Source: Oxytricha trifallax
Taxonomy: Eukaryota; Ciliophora; Spirotrichea; Sporadotrichida; Oxytrichidae
DNA: 64,000 nucleotides
Direction: 5' to 3'
NCBI GenBank assembly: GCA_000711775.1
Contig: ARYC01000327.1
Coordinates: 1-64,000 of the forward strand
Part shown: positions 49,707 to 60,900 of the stretch, one piece after another
Position numbering within the stretch: the stretch's first letter is position 1
How the letters are laid out: each line of letters begins with the position of its first letter
The notes under the pieces: generated by a model
Databases searched by the model: none
Told to the model about the DNA's origin: nothing
What the model saw: only the letters and a program-made list of their open reading frames with translations
Made by a program: the position numbers and the translations under genes

Positions 49707-49992
49707 TTTTAATTTTGAGTGATAAATAATTTGTAAATTATTTAATAATTTTTTATTTTAAAATATAAAGAACAGTTAATCGTTTCCTCAAGAATATTTT
49801 TTTATTAAAATATGCATTTAATATATTTTAATGAAGAATATATTTTACTGTATTTTTAATAAAATTAACCAAATTTAGTTTTAAATAAATATATTAAAAC
49901 AAATGTCTAATTTAATTGATAAATTTATCATAATTATAAATATAATAATAATAACAAATAAATCTAAGAACCCCTTTTTATATAATATATTT

Positions 49993-50175
49993 GGGGGTTC
50001 ATATCTGAACCAAAACGACATCATCTGAATCAAATGTACTTTTTCTTTTTTAGATATGTTTTGTATTTTCTTAAACTATAAAATCACCCGTGGCAAGTGT
50101 ATAAACATATTTATAAAAAAATATACTTTGATTCAGATAATGTCGCTTTGGATATGTTATTCACACCCTAAATTT
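49993..50175. repeat. Short inverted-repeat element
   Basis: Imperfect inverted arms: ACGACATCATCTGAATCAAA near 50,007 pairs with TTTGATTCAGATAATGTCGC near 50,128. Same IES as the decayed foldback copy. Confidence 0.6.
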
Positions 50176-50319
50176 TTATATTTTATATGACATTTCTTAG
50201 ATAAATAGCTTCAAAAAATAACAGTTATAATATCTAAATTAATATAAAAAAAATACATAAATGTTTAACTTCTTTAAATTATGTAAAAATAATAATTTTA
50301 AATTTTATATTTACTAAAG

Positions 50320-50351
50320 AAGCAAGTCTTCCTTGGATACTTCGGATCATT
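50320..50351 (+). CDS. MDS of the large plus-strand gene
   Basis: In the frame kept by both pointers it reads A-S-L-P-W-I-L-R-I. Another frame (V-F-L-G-Y-F-G-S-L-N-P) looks equally protein-like but fails at later joins. Pointer TCATT (50347-50351, 51479-51483). The IES is 50352-51483. Confidence 0.45.
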
Positions 50352-50799
50352 AAACCCCGATAAATTAGTATTATTAAAATAAATTGTATAATATTATTTT
50401 CCAATAATCTAAATAAATGAAGTTTTCTTAATTATTGAATTTTTATACATAAATGATTTCGTGCATTGAAATATAATAGAAAAAGTTCAATTTCTAATTT
50501 ATATTTCATAAAAATAATTGATAGGAAGTCTTAAAGGATTAAAATAACTAATATAATTATACATAAAAAAATAATTAATATTTACCATATATTTTTGAAT
50601 GAGCGAAATTTACTTGATTTAATAATTTTTAATCCTTAATAAAAATTAGTTGCTTTAAATGTAATATGATAGATTATCGGTTAATATATAATCTTTATTA
50701 AATAATTCTTCAAAATCTTCTTTTAAAAAATTATGTTTAAATTTTCCTAATAAAGATTTTTTTAATTTTTGTTTATAATTTTAAGCATATTTGTGTTCA

Positions 50800-51185
50800 C
50801 CCCAAAAGAGCCCCCCTACTAAAAAAAATTCTTCTACCCCAAAATTCAAGCTCCCCTAAAAAATACCTCATTTTATAATAAAAATCATTTCTTCGAGGTC
50901 TTTTTTTTCTAATTTCCTTAAAGACATCTAACTCTCATAACCAAATTTTTTTAATAAAATGAACATAAAATGCTTTTAAATTTTTATTATCAATTTAAAT
51001 TCTATTTTAACTATAAAATATGGTTATGAGAGAATGATGTCTCGAAGGATTTTAAAAAAGACTTGGGGATATGATTTTTATTTTAAAATGAAGTATTTTG
51101 GGGGCTTCACATTTGTAATGAGAGGAGGGGCGGGGTACTTTATTTAGGTGATGAGGTTACTAGAATTAGGTGGTGAAAGTGGCTA
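50800..51185. repeat. Decayed foldback element
   Basis: Degenerate inverted arms of about 150 bp: TCTCATAACCAAATTTT near 50,933 pairs with the TATGGTTATGAGAGA region near 51,018, and CCC-rich outer ends face each other. It lies in the IES 50352-51483. Confidence 0.55.
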
Positions 51186-51483
51186 TTGATAAATCTATAT
51201 TTTTATTTATTAAAAATAGAAATCATATAAATATATATTTTACTTTTTAATTGAGAAGCACTACTCTTGCCAATTAGATATAAAATAATAGAATAAAAAA
51301 TCAAAATTATAATTTTTCTCCTTTTTAAATTTAAATTCTAGAATTTTTGTAGATTTATTCAAATAATTAAATTTTCCAGATAATCAATCTGAATATCTAA
51401 AATAAAAAAATAGCAATTTATAAATATATATTATTAAAATTATTGAGAATCTATATTTTTATTAATTTTGAAATTCAGTCATT

Positions 51484-51522
51484 CTAACAGGATTTATGGT
51501 TGAGCCAGATTATACTGATTCA
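51484..51522 (+). CDS. MDS of the large plus-strand gene
   Basis: This encodes T-G-F-M-V-E-P-D-Y-T-D. Pointer ATTCA (51518-51522, 52151-52155) joins in frame. The IES is 51523-52155. Confidence 0.65.
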
Positions 51523-52155
51523 TAAAATTATCATTTATTAAAAAGATTATAATTAAAAGATAATCATTAATTAGGGTAACTGTATTATTAGTTAGAATGA
51601 ATTCATATTCTTTTTAGCATTTAAAGTTACTTAAAATTTAATTATTAGATTAAAATTTTATTATTTTATATTAGAAGGAGTTTTTCTTAGCCATAATTGT
51701 ATATATCTTTTAATTATTGTATTAGTCCAACCGAATAAAATTAATAATTTAAATCAATTCATATAATTATAAATTAGCGTCTGTCATTTATTTTAAATAC
51801 TAGACTAATAAGTAATAAATAAATATAAACTTAATAAAACGCTAATATATACAATTCTTATTTTTGATTTTTCGAACAGAAACATGAGAATACTTGATTT
51901 TCAATGTCTCAATATTAAATGCCCAATTTCTATGAACAAATTTACAATGTTAATTTTTTTGGTACTACTAAATTATACTTTTTACTCTGAAAATATGATT
52001 CCCCTAATATTAAAGTTAAATTAACTTATCAAATACTAGTAATAATTTAGATATACTCTATAGTTATCCCGCAAGAATATATCACTATATAATTATTTAT
52101 ACTCTATGAAAATCCCTATATATATAAGCAAATTAAATTATATTTAAATTATTCA

Positions 52156-52241
52156 GAATACTACGTTAACGTGACTGCTAATGCTGTCTTACTTGGAAGC
52201 TATCACATCAAGGGTGACTATCTCCCAATCCCAATCAACTT
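52156..52241 (+). CDS. MDS of the large plus-strand gene
   Basis: This encodes Y-Y-V-N-V-T-A-N-A-V-L-L-G-S-Y-H-I-K-G-D. Pointer TCAACTT (52235-52241, 52323-52329) is a strong in-frame join. The IES is 52242-52329. Confidence 0.75.
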
Positions 52242-52329
52242 ACTTAAAAATAATTTAATTTTTTAATAAGTAATAAACATCATTCCACAATGTGAAATGT
52301 ATAAATAATAAAATATAATTTTTCAACTT

Positions 52330-52363
52330 TGAGGCTGAGACTATTGGACTTACTGCAGCAGAT
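52330..52363 (+). CDS. MDS of the large plus-strand gene
   Basis: This encodes E-A-E-T-I-G-L-T-A-A. Pointer AGAT (52360-52363, 52448-52451) joins in frame. The IES is 52364-52451. Confidence 0.65.
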
Positions 52364-52451
52364 CAAAAATTTAAATAGATTTCAATTAAAATATAAATAG
52401 CATAAATACTAATAAAACTTTTTTAAAAAATAATTTTAAAAGTATATAGAT

Positions 52452-52496
52452 GCCTTTTCATCTGTTGATGTTAGCGTTGTTATTTCTATAAATTTA
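52452..52496 (+). CDS. MDS of the large plus-strand gene
   Basis: This encodes A-F-S-S-V-D-V-S-V-V-I-S-I. The 8-bp pointer TAAATTTA (52489-52496, 52870-52877) joins in frame. The IES is 52497-52877. Confidence 0.7.
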
Positions 52497-52877
52497 ATAT
52501 AATCGTTAATAAAGTTAAGTCAATTCTATATTTTTATAAATTTAATTATTGTTAAAATTGATTATAAATCTTTGGGAGTGTTATAAATTTTCTTTTAAAT
52601 TAATTTCTAGTACTTTTATAGAATTTTAGATTTTTTTAGACGCAATATTAATTTATTAGGCATTTCGATTTTGAATAAAACAAGAAATTATGTCAACAAA
52701 ATACTATAATAAAATTTATTGAGTTAATCTATATTATAGTAATTATGAACATTTTTAAATCAATCCATTAATTGATAATATAAACAGTAAAGTCCTGCAA
52801 TTTTCAAATAAAATCGTATATGTTAAGTTATTTTTTTTAAAAAATTATAAAAGATAGAGGAAATAATCTTAAATTTA

Positions 52878-52940
52878 TAAACAGAATTAGGAGAAGAAAA
52901 GCTATCCCCAAATCTTGTTGTTGCTTATGGTCTTGCTAAT
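52878..52940 (+). CDS. MDS of the large plus-strand gene
   Basis: This encodes L-G-E-E-K-L-S-P-N-L-V-V-A-Y-G-L-A. Pointer TAAT (52937-52940, 53166-53169) joins in frame. The IES is 52941-53169. Confidence 0.7.
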
Positions 52941-53169
52941 ATAAATATTATTGAAGTAATTATTACTAAATTAATTAAAAACGTGGATTTGGAAGACATT
53001 TTTAAAAAATAAATTAAATTGCCATTATTGTAAATAAACTTAATAAAGAAATATACAAAAATTCTTATCTGTCAATATTTTTTAATTTATTGAGATAAAT
53101 GCTATATGTATAAAGTATTTTTATTTAAAATGTAAATCATAAATGATTTTCCCATTATTATAATTTAAT

Positions 53170-53258
53170 TTTACTACTGCCTCTGAAGGTAAAGTGCATG
53201 TCACTGACCCAGACACAGGTATTGTTACTGTTGAACAAGGAGACATTGACAGTATCAT
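53170..53258 (+). CDS. MDS of the large plus-strand gene
   Basis: This encodes A-S-E-G-K-V-H-V-T-D-P-D-T-G-I-V-T-V. Pointer ATCAT (53254-53258, 54125-54129) joins in frame. The IES is 53259-54129. Confidence 0.75.
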
Positions 53259-54129
53259 AAAATATTAAATATTTAATATCAAATTTTTTTATTCTAAATA
53301 TCATAAAATAATATATTTATTAAGATCCACAATTATATAATCTTTTTATTACTTTTACACCATTCTGGAATATATATGTTATTACAATATCATATTATTT
53401 ACAAATTTATTAACAATCATTGAATATTAATATTTTAAATAAAACATTTTGATAAATTAATGATTAAAATAAAATAAAAAATCTAATATGATTTATAAAT
53501 AGATTTTTCGAGATTTTTTTTAAAATTTGATTTTTATTTAAAATAATTCCTTATAATTAAGATTAAGAAGTATTTTATTTAAATTTGTATAAAAGAAATT
53601 GTTTTAATAAAAATTCTGATTTTAATAATCTATTTATAGCAAATCATGTGAATAGTAAATAAAGACAAGAATTAAAATTATTAGATTGAAATCAATAAAA
53701 TAAATTAATACTGTTTTAAAACAAATTTTATAATTTTTTAAATAAGAGAGTCAATCAAAGTTCAATATAAATTAGATTTTAATTATTATAAAAGAATATC
53801 ACTTGAAAAAATTTACTTTTTAACTTAATATTTCATATAAATTTATCAATCAGATTGAGATTATATTATTATAATATTTTGAGATTTTAAGAATTATTAT
53901 AAAAACATTAATTTAGGTTTGAATTTAATTTTTAATCTTATAAGTTAGTTCAAATATGAGATAAAATGATTTCTATTCATTTATTATATTAATTGTTAAA
54001 TTATTTACTAATAAATATTTTTGCATTATTATTTAAAATTATAAATGATATTTTTATAATAAATCAACAATTCAATAAGATTTATTTATACTTTTACATA
54101 TTATCAATTAATTTTTTTGACAGCATCAT

Positions 54130-54197
54130 CGGCTGGTCATACATGTACACTCAAGTTAGTGACTCTGTTGTTATTGTAATATATTTATATAACATGA
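54130..54197 (+). CDS. MDS of the large plus-strand gene
   Basis: This encodes G-W-S-Y-M-Y-T-Q-V-S-D-S-V-V-I-V. Pointer AACATGA (54191-54197, 54353-54359) joins in frame. The IES is 54198-54359. Confidence 0.7.
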
Positions 54198-54359
54198 TAA
54201 TTTGGAATAATTTAGTGTCAATTTATTTCATTTTACTAATTATTTTTAATTAGGAGGGAATGAGTAAAATAAAACAGTCATCTATATTTCTTAAAAATTA
54301 AGTAAAATAAAATAAAAAATCAATCTAAATCTAATTTTTTTTTTATAATAGCAACATGA

Positions 54360-54378
54360 CTTCTCAACACGGTCTTGA
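54360..54378 (+). CDS. Small MDS with ambiguous end
   Basis: This reads T-S-Q-H-G-L. The 9-bp repeat CGGTCTTGA (54370-54378, 55160-55168) joins in frame to the next piece. However coding-like sequence (D-F-V-V-Q-P-F-T-I) runs on to about 54,402, and N-P-A-G-E-L-G precedes the second copy, so a later junction with a 2-bp pointer is also possible. Confidence 0.5.
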
Positions 54379-55168
54379 TTTCGTTGTTCAACCATTTACA
54401 ATTAATATATAAGTTTCTTGAAAAATTATAAATATATTCATACATTTAATATAAATATAGAGTAAAATTTATTAACTCATTAAAATTGATGGTTTAATCA
54501 ATTTTTTCAGCATAATTTTTAAGGTTAATGAGAAGTTTTCTTAATTTTTCCTATAAATTATAGAAGGTAGAGAATATTAAGATTCTATATGATTTTAAAT
54601 TATAATTTTTTTAAAAAAAGGCATTAACTTATAAAGATATAATAATATCAATATAGTAAAGAAAAAATTGTTAAAAAAATACACAAATTATTGCTTTAAT
54701 ATTTCTTATTTAAGTGTATTACTAATATGATAAACCTTATTATTAAATTCTTTTAATTGAAAAGTAATGGCTTTACAGAAGATAGTTTAAAGCATTATAA
54801 ACTCTTTTCTTGTTTGCAAAATAATTTAGATATGTTTCAGATCAACTTCACATCTTTTTATTATAATGAAATGAATTTTTATTTTTTATGATTAGAATGG
54901 TGTAGAAATATTTAATAAAATGAAGATGTAATATTTGTATTTATAAAAGTAGCTAGACATTACCTAAATTAAGTATATATATAAATCAAATAATATAAGT
55001 TAAGTAACATAAAATTTAGTCTAGATTTTATGAATTTATTTTTGATTTTAGTAATAATACTACTAAGATGTTAAAGTCTTTTAAATTCTTTTTTTTAGAG
55101 TAAATATGAAAATTTTAATTCTAATAAATGCAATTTTGATTGAACCCCGCAGGTGAACTCGGTCTTGA

Positions 55169-55198
55169 ATCTATGGTTGGCGAAGAATTCTCGTACAA
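55169..55198 (+). CDS. MDS of the large plus-strand gene
   Basis: This encodes E-S-M-V-G-E-E-F-S-Y-N. It may begin near 55,143. Pointer TACAA (55194-55198, 55251-55255) is a strong in-frame join. The IES is only 57 bp. Confidence 0.65.
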
Positions 55199-55255
55199 TT
55201 ATATAATTTTCTATTAATTTTAGTATTATAGCTTTTTAAATTAAGATATTTACAA

Positions 55256-55319
55256 CGTCACAGTTAGAAACATTCTTTCAGGCAGACGTCAAGGTCCCCT
55301 CTCTATCCTCATTAGAATA
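55256..55319 (+). CDS. MDS of the large plus-strand gene
   Basis: This encodes V-R-N-I-L-S-G-R-R-Q-G-P-L-S-I-L-I-R. Pointer AATA (55316-55319, 56415-56418) joins in frame. The IES is 55320-56418. Confidence 0.65.
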
Positions 55320-56418
55320 TAAACTTTAATATATTACATTTCTATTTTTTTCAAATTTAGAAGAATTAGAGTGAAAAAGATTTTCATGAAAATTTAATAT
55401 TTAAGTTATTCATTAACTTATTAATTACTATCCACAAAAAAGTAATTTACTAAAATACTCACTTTTCCATTTATATAGTGAAAATTGATAAATTATAGTT
55501 TTGCTTTATGATTGAAAATGAAAATTTTAATGATTTATTTTGTTATAAAATGAAAGGCAAAATATTTTGGAAGGAGACTAAAAAATGTTAATTTTTTATA
55601 ATGCATTATTTTAATAAAGAATTGAAGTATAAGAATCTTACTATCACCTATCATGTTCACTGAAAGAATAAGAGTTTTTATTATCACACATTGTTATTTT
55701 TATGCTTAAAATTAGCTTTAAAAATCTTAATTATTGAATTCTGTCTTTCAATTATTAACTTAATTAGATATTAGAAAATATTAACTCTAAAGGGTTTAGT
55801 ACATATGTCTTTGTATACAGAAAATTCTTTCAATGTTAATTGTTGTTTAATTTTCTAAAAAGAAATAATTATATGAGATGAATTCAAGGTATTTTGAAAT
55901 CTGTTATATTAATCTCTCTTATTAACAAATATTAAAATGCTTAATTTATATTTGGTATTAAATTCTATGATTAATTTTTACTAAAAAGACTAAAAAGTTG
56001 TTAAATGTGTTCTAAAAATTAATTGAAATTGATTGAAAATTAATATGAGTATTATTTGATTAATGCCAGCTTGCTTAGAATTCGATTCTACCCAATTATC
56101 TGAGATAAAAATAAAATCTATATTTTAATTATATTTTAATGTATTTCTTATTACAAAAATATAATAGACTCAATAAAATTAATTTGATAATATAAATAAA
56201 AATTATTTTACCTAATTGTTTGTCATAAAGTTAAGTCCTTTGTATAATCGAACATTAATTTATTTTTTGTATATGATAACATCAATTGAAAATTAAATTA
56301 AATTATTTTTGCACTATTTATTTTCTTAAAAAATGAATGATTAATATAATTCTTTAGTCTTGTAGATAATAATATTTCATTTATTTTTATCAATAATCAT
56401 AGTGCAATATTTATAATA

Positions 56419-56458
56419 GAGCTTCAAGGACCAGAAGCTGACAGTCCTTTCCAATTAA
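56419..56458 (+). CDS. MDS of the large plus-strand gene
   Basis: This encodes E-L-Q-G-P-E-A-D-S-P-F-Q. Pointer TTAA (56455-56458, 56548-56551) joins in frame. The IES is 56459-56551. Confidence 0.65.
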
Positions 56459-56551
56459 ATTAAAATAATTGCTCTTAATAGTGTTTCAATATGATTTTGA
56501 ATATTAAAGTTGCTCCAATAAATAAATAGAATAATAAAATGATATATTTAA

Positions 56552-56668
56552 GAATCCAAGGTTGGGAATATGTTGACTACGATAACGAGTATAGAGTCTT
56601 CCTTAGAGGACTTGGCAAAAATGACGGAGTTGAAAAAGACTCAGTCTCATTCGTTGTCACTGGAACTC
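56552..56668 (+). CDS. MDS of the large plus-strand gene
   Basis: This encodes R-I-Q-G-W-E-Y-V-D-Y-D-N-E-Y-R-V-F-L-R-G and an acidic-basic second half ending S-F-V-V-T-G-T. The next join is ambiguous: a TGG or an ATTAAAAA repeat could lead to the island at 57.2 kb. Confidence 0.7.
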
Positions 56669-57211
56669 ATTTTCAATTTATTTATTATAATATTATTAAA
56701 AAAATTAGAGTAATTTATTCAAATATTAAGATAGTATTTTGATTTTGCAAATATTTAATTTTTAAATAAATAGTATTCAGAAACATATGAAAAATAATTG
56801 TTTTAGAAATCTTTTAATTTATTAAATCATAATATTAATAACAGAACTCAAGTATATTAATATTTAAATACATTTATTATTGATAAAATATTTAAAAAAT
56901 GAAAATTATATTATTTTAACAAATATTTGCTATAATTCGTTCAAAATTTTCTAAGGAATCTTATAACTTTAATGATTTAACTATTTTTGAAAGATTTTAT
57001 GCTATTATTTTTAAAGGTTTTGATTCAAAAAACCATTTTAAATTAAATCTTTTTAAAAAAAACAAATGTTTGAAAAATCAAAATACCTGACTGAATATTT
57101 TAAGAATTATTATTAATTTTCTCATTTCGTTAGATTAATTATTAAAAAGCAATATTTAATTTTCTATCCAAATGAATTTAAATCCCTGTTTAAATATATA
57201 TATTTATAGAA

Positions 57212-57305
57212 TTAAAAAGTGTGGTACGGTACTTGTCTCTCAAGAAGATTCCAAGCAGCCCCACTAAATACCTTCTACACCAACGTATATGCTTCAGTTA
57301 CTTAT
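57212..57305 (+). CDS. Last visible MDS-like island of the plus-strand gene
   Basis: Two frames are open: W-Y-G-T-C-L-S-R-R-F-Q-A-A-P and G-T-V-L-V-S-Q-E-D-S-K-Q-P. The second fits either candidate pointer from the previous MDS. No stop codon or 3' end is identified, so the gene may go on elsewhere. Confidence 0.5.
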
Positions 57306-57894
57306 TTATTAAAATAAGTAAATATTCTATAATTAAACAATCTTTTTTCATATAATTAATATATAATTACTGCTTGAACGACAATATGATGAAAGTTAGT
57401 TGCTATAATCAAGGCAACTTACACATTTAAATCATGAGTTTAAATATTACTCTGCACTCATAATGCATTCATTAAATTAAAGTGGATTTAATTACTAATT
57501 TATAAATTATATAAAAAATATAATATTTTGATTGTAATCTCACACATAGTTAAGCTAATTTTATATTTACTCATTTAATTGTTTAACAATCTAAGTCTTA
57601 TAATTCATTTATTTTATTCAAATAAATTCAAATATTTTAAATAAATTATAGAAAATATATAATTATATTTAGAGAATTTACAAGTCTAATGTAACTACTT
57701 CTATCAATATTTTTTACATTTTCGTTTATTCCATTTCACACAGAGAGATTTCATTCATTTTTCATTTTATTTCTCAAATTCTATCGCTCATGTTAACTTA
57801 AGAAAATATATAATGATCGTAAAATAGCTGAATATATTTTATATTAAATATTGAATTTAAATATTTACAATTGTTTTACTAATTAATTAATATA
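57306..57894. other. AT-rich spacer
   Basis: No gene is seen between the last plus-strand island and the lower locus of the scrambled minus-strand gene. Confidence 0.4.
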
Positions 57895-57985
57895 TTTTTA
57901 TTGAGGAGAGACATTTGTCATGATAACTTCACATTGATAGGCGGTATTTGTCAAGAACTCATCTGGCATGGAGGCACTTGATTAT
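57895..57985 (-). CDS. Scrambled gene, lower locus piece 7
   Basis: This encodes D-E-F-L-T-N-T-A-Y-Q-C-E-V-I-M-T-N-V-S. It ends with the 14-bp pointer CTCCTCAATAAAAA (plus 57895-57908, repeated at 61788-61801), which returns the reading to the long upper MDS. Confidence 0.85.
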
Positions 57986-60900
57986 ATAAATATTAACTAT
58001 TTATCATATCTATGAATTACTAAAATGTCATTTGTCACTTCTAGCTTAGCTTCTCTTACTTCTTTCTTAAGATATTTTAACAACAATTACTAAAATTTAT
58101 CAACAATTCATCTATTATTTTGATTTATTTATTATTCCATAGATATAAATTAATTTAGGAATAAAAAGTGAATGATCATTAATAGTATAAAAAATAATAA
58201 ATGATAGTCCTCTGCCCTCATTGGTTACAAATATATGGGAATCACTCTCAAATTTAAGATCCAATAAAGCAAATGTAATCAAGGCACTAGCTGAGTTATC
58301 TGCATTTTTAAATGTTTTATTTGAAATTGTAAGAGTATTTATACATGAAAAATATAAACAGGTTTGCATTTTTATATTTAACTAAAACTAATTTTATTAA
58401 TTTTTTACACGGTTTCTGCATTTTTAATGAAACTGGAAGTTAAAAATGGCTTTCCCTAAGCCTAATCTCCAGAGCATATATATTCACAGTAATCTACGAA
58501 AAACTGATTGATCATGAATCGAGTAGCTTGTTGAGTTTGATTAATCTGTTTGAAGTAGTTCGTGTCTACGTATTCATTGGTTTACTGTAATTCTTCAAAT
58601 TTAAGTCTGGTATTTTATATAAAGAAATTTTGGATTTATAAATTTATAGTAATTTAATAAATACTAACGACTTATTTCTTTTTATTAGGTTTAAGTGATA
58701 AAAGATTTAAAAATTCTTCCTCTTTAAATAGATAAAAATTTAAATTAAAAATAACAAGTTCATTAAATTAAGGTTTGTGAAATGGTAAAATTAATAATAA
58801 ATATATCTATAATTAAAAAATGAAGGTGACTTTCTCAGTGCCAGACGAGTACCCATGTATAGTCCTTGCAATTATAGCACTTTGCTCCCTTTGTTAAGTA
58901 GTAGCTATGGCTATTGTAGTTCCAGCTCGCAAGAAATACTTCAGTGCACAGCATATGAAGCAGTTTAGTGAGGAGCATTAATAAGTACAATTATTTTAGC
59001 TTATTGTTCATGATATTACAATCCTTAGATAATCATGAATTACTGCTATAGATAGCTATGTTAAAAAATATAAAAAAGCATAAAAAGAACTTCCCAGATC
59101 ACAGAACACCCATGATGGGTTTCCCAGATGTTGGCTCAGGCAGATTTGCAATGAAATTGCCCTATAAGGATTGGTATGCCATGAATAATGCCTTCAGAGT
59201 TCATCTCAACTTGGTGGAGCAACTCCCTATACTCGTTGTCTTCCTACTTGTCAACGGATTAATATTGATAAATTTTAAAGCATTTTACATGAATCATCAC
59301 CATTAATTGAATTGAAAAAGGCTAAACTAAAAAATTTAAATCAACTATTTTTCAAGTTAAGTAATAGTTCCATATTTAACAGTTTGGATTGCTTGGTATA
59401 GCGTAGTTGGCAGAATTATTTACACAGTTGGTTATATATGGAAGGGGCCTGATGCTAGACTACTTGGTGCGATCACTACTTTGGCACCAATTTACTTAAC
59501 TAGTTTCTACTCGATTTATGTTATGTCAAAATGATTTCATTATTTATGGAATTTCCTTACTTAAAATAAAATTAAGTATGATTTTATAAATTATATTTAA
59601 TGTCAAAGCATTTATTATTCTGAAATAATAAAAAAAGGTGAAACTCTTGGAATATATAAAGAATGATTGATTGATCAATAATTATGGTAATATCTTTTAT
59701 GTTATTTTACTAATTCTTTCAATTAAAAAAAATAAATAATAAGACTTAAAACTATGAAGTTAATTTATTCCTAAATTGTTAAGATTAAAGATATTATTGA
59801 AACTAAATAATCTTTTAAGGAAATTTTTGTTTTGAACATAATAATAAAATAAAAATAAATTTAAGCCTGAATCATTAATGTGTCTTTTTATCATCACTTA
59901 GCTTTAGAGTAATTTTGTTTGTGCCACCCAACATTCTTGAGAATTCTTTCTTGCTTCATCATTTGTTGTTGACTCTCAGCACCGTAAATATCGCTCTCCT
60001 TGCTTGCTGGGGCATCAAATTTAGGTGGATTGCACTCTCTAATTATGGAGCCAAGGTTGTCGCTTAGAACTAGGACAGCAAATTTCTTAACTTTAAAGCA
60101 TAAGTTTTCCATACATAAAGCATTACATTAGCATATAATAAAATTCATTTAAATATGTAAAAACTTGACTGAGTTTGCTGCCGCTAGTTTAAGCATATTC
60201 AAACTTGCCTCTAATATCGGTATAACCATCTCTGAAGAAATTTCCAGCACTAGTGGAATCATCCTTCTTTTGATAGAAGACTTTAACATAGACCTTGGGT
60301 AATGGCAATCCATGAACATCTGTGACTTTAAGTTCACCGTAAGCTTCTTGAATCACAACCTTAATTTGAGTGGAGTAGTAAGTTTTGAAGATTTACATGC
60401 CTTCTCCGTTGAATTCAATTACCATATTCTAGTTCTTCAAGTTTTCAGGGATCTCTAGATCAATTTTTTAAGGCTATTGGAGATAAGTTGCGGAATCTAT
60501 TGAAGTATTCAGGTCAACATTACTGAGGTCTCTTTCGATCACATGACAAGGTTTGACATAAGAGAATTCTTCAGTGTTTTCTTTCAAGAATGGAGTTCTA
60601 GAGAATAAGATTTCAGCATCTATGATGTAAAACTTTATAGCTATTTGCTTGATATTTGCAACCTCTAAGCTAATCTTCTACTTCTCTCCAGAGACATCGA
60701 CATCAAGTCTTGGCTCTTTGGCGATAGATTATTTCATCTTTTGTTTCTTCTGTTCATCACTCATATTTTCGTCATCAATTTCTTAAATATCCTCGATCTC
60801 TCCATCAAATTCATTAAGCTGGTCTAAGATTTCTAAGAAAGCCATTCTCCAAGAGGCAATTGGATAATCCTCATACTTTCTAACCAAAGCTCTAGCAGTT

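Larger units (their letters stand above)
9655..57305 (+). other. Large germline gene fragmented into >40 MDSs (extent inferred)
   Basis: Short plus-strand coding islands (GC about 40%, TAA/TAG as Gln, no TGA inside) are scattered through 48 kb of about 18% GC DNA. Most neighbouring islands can be joined in frame by dropping the DNA between two copies of a 3-9 bp repeat. In the best run, 51.5-56.7 kb, about ten successive joins keep one frame. The product looks like a large secreted or surface protein rich in beta-strand-like alternation of Val, Thr and Ile with acidic loops, but I recognise no named domain. Joins remain unresolved at about 11.46-12.65, 17.18-17.26, 26.37-32.51, 35.0-43.07 and 56.7-57.2 kb. 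This may be more than one gene, or partly scrambled. A macronuclear sequence would settle it. Confidence 0.6.

Noticed and set aside
59058..59306. 82-codon ORF starting at an ATG in front of the MAPEG core
   Set aside because: Its start lies in IES 1 and its end in IES 2. The real protein begins at 58820 and ends at 59534.
58979..59366. MAPEG interruptions as spliceosomal introns
   Set aside because: Neither has GT-AG ends, and both are bounded by exact 5-bp direct repeats typical of IES pointers.
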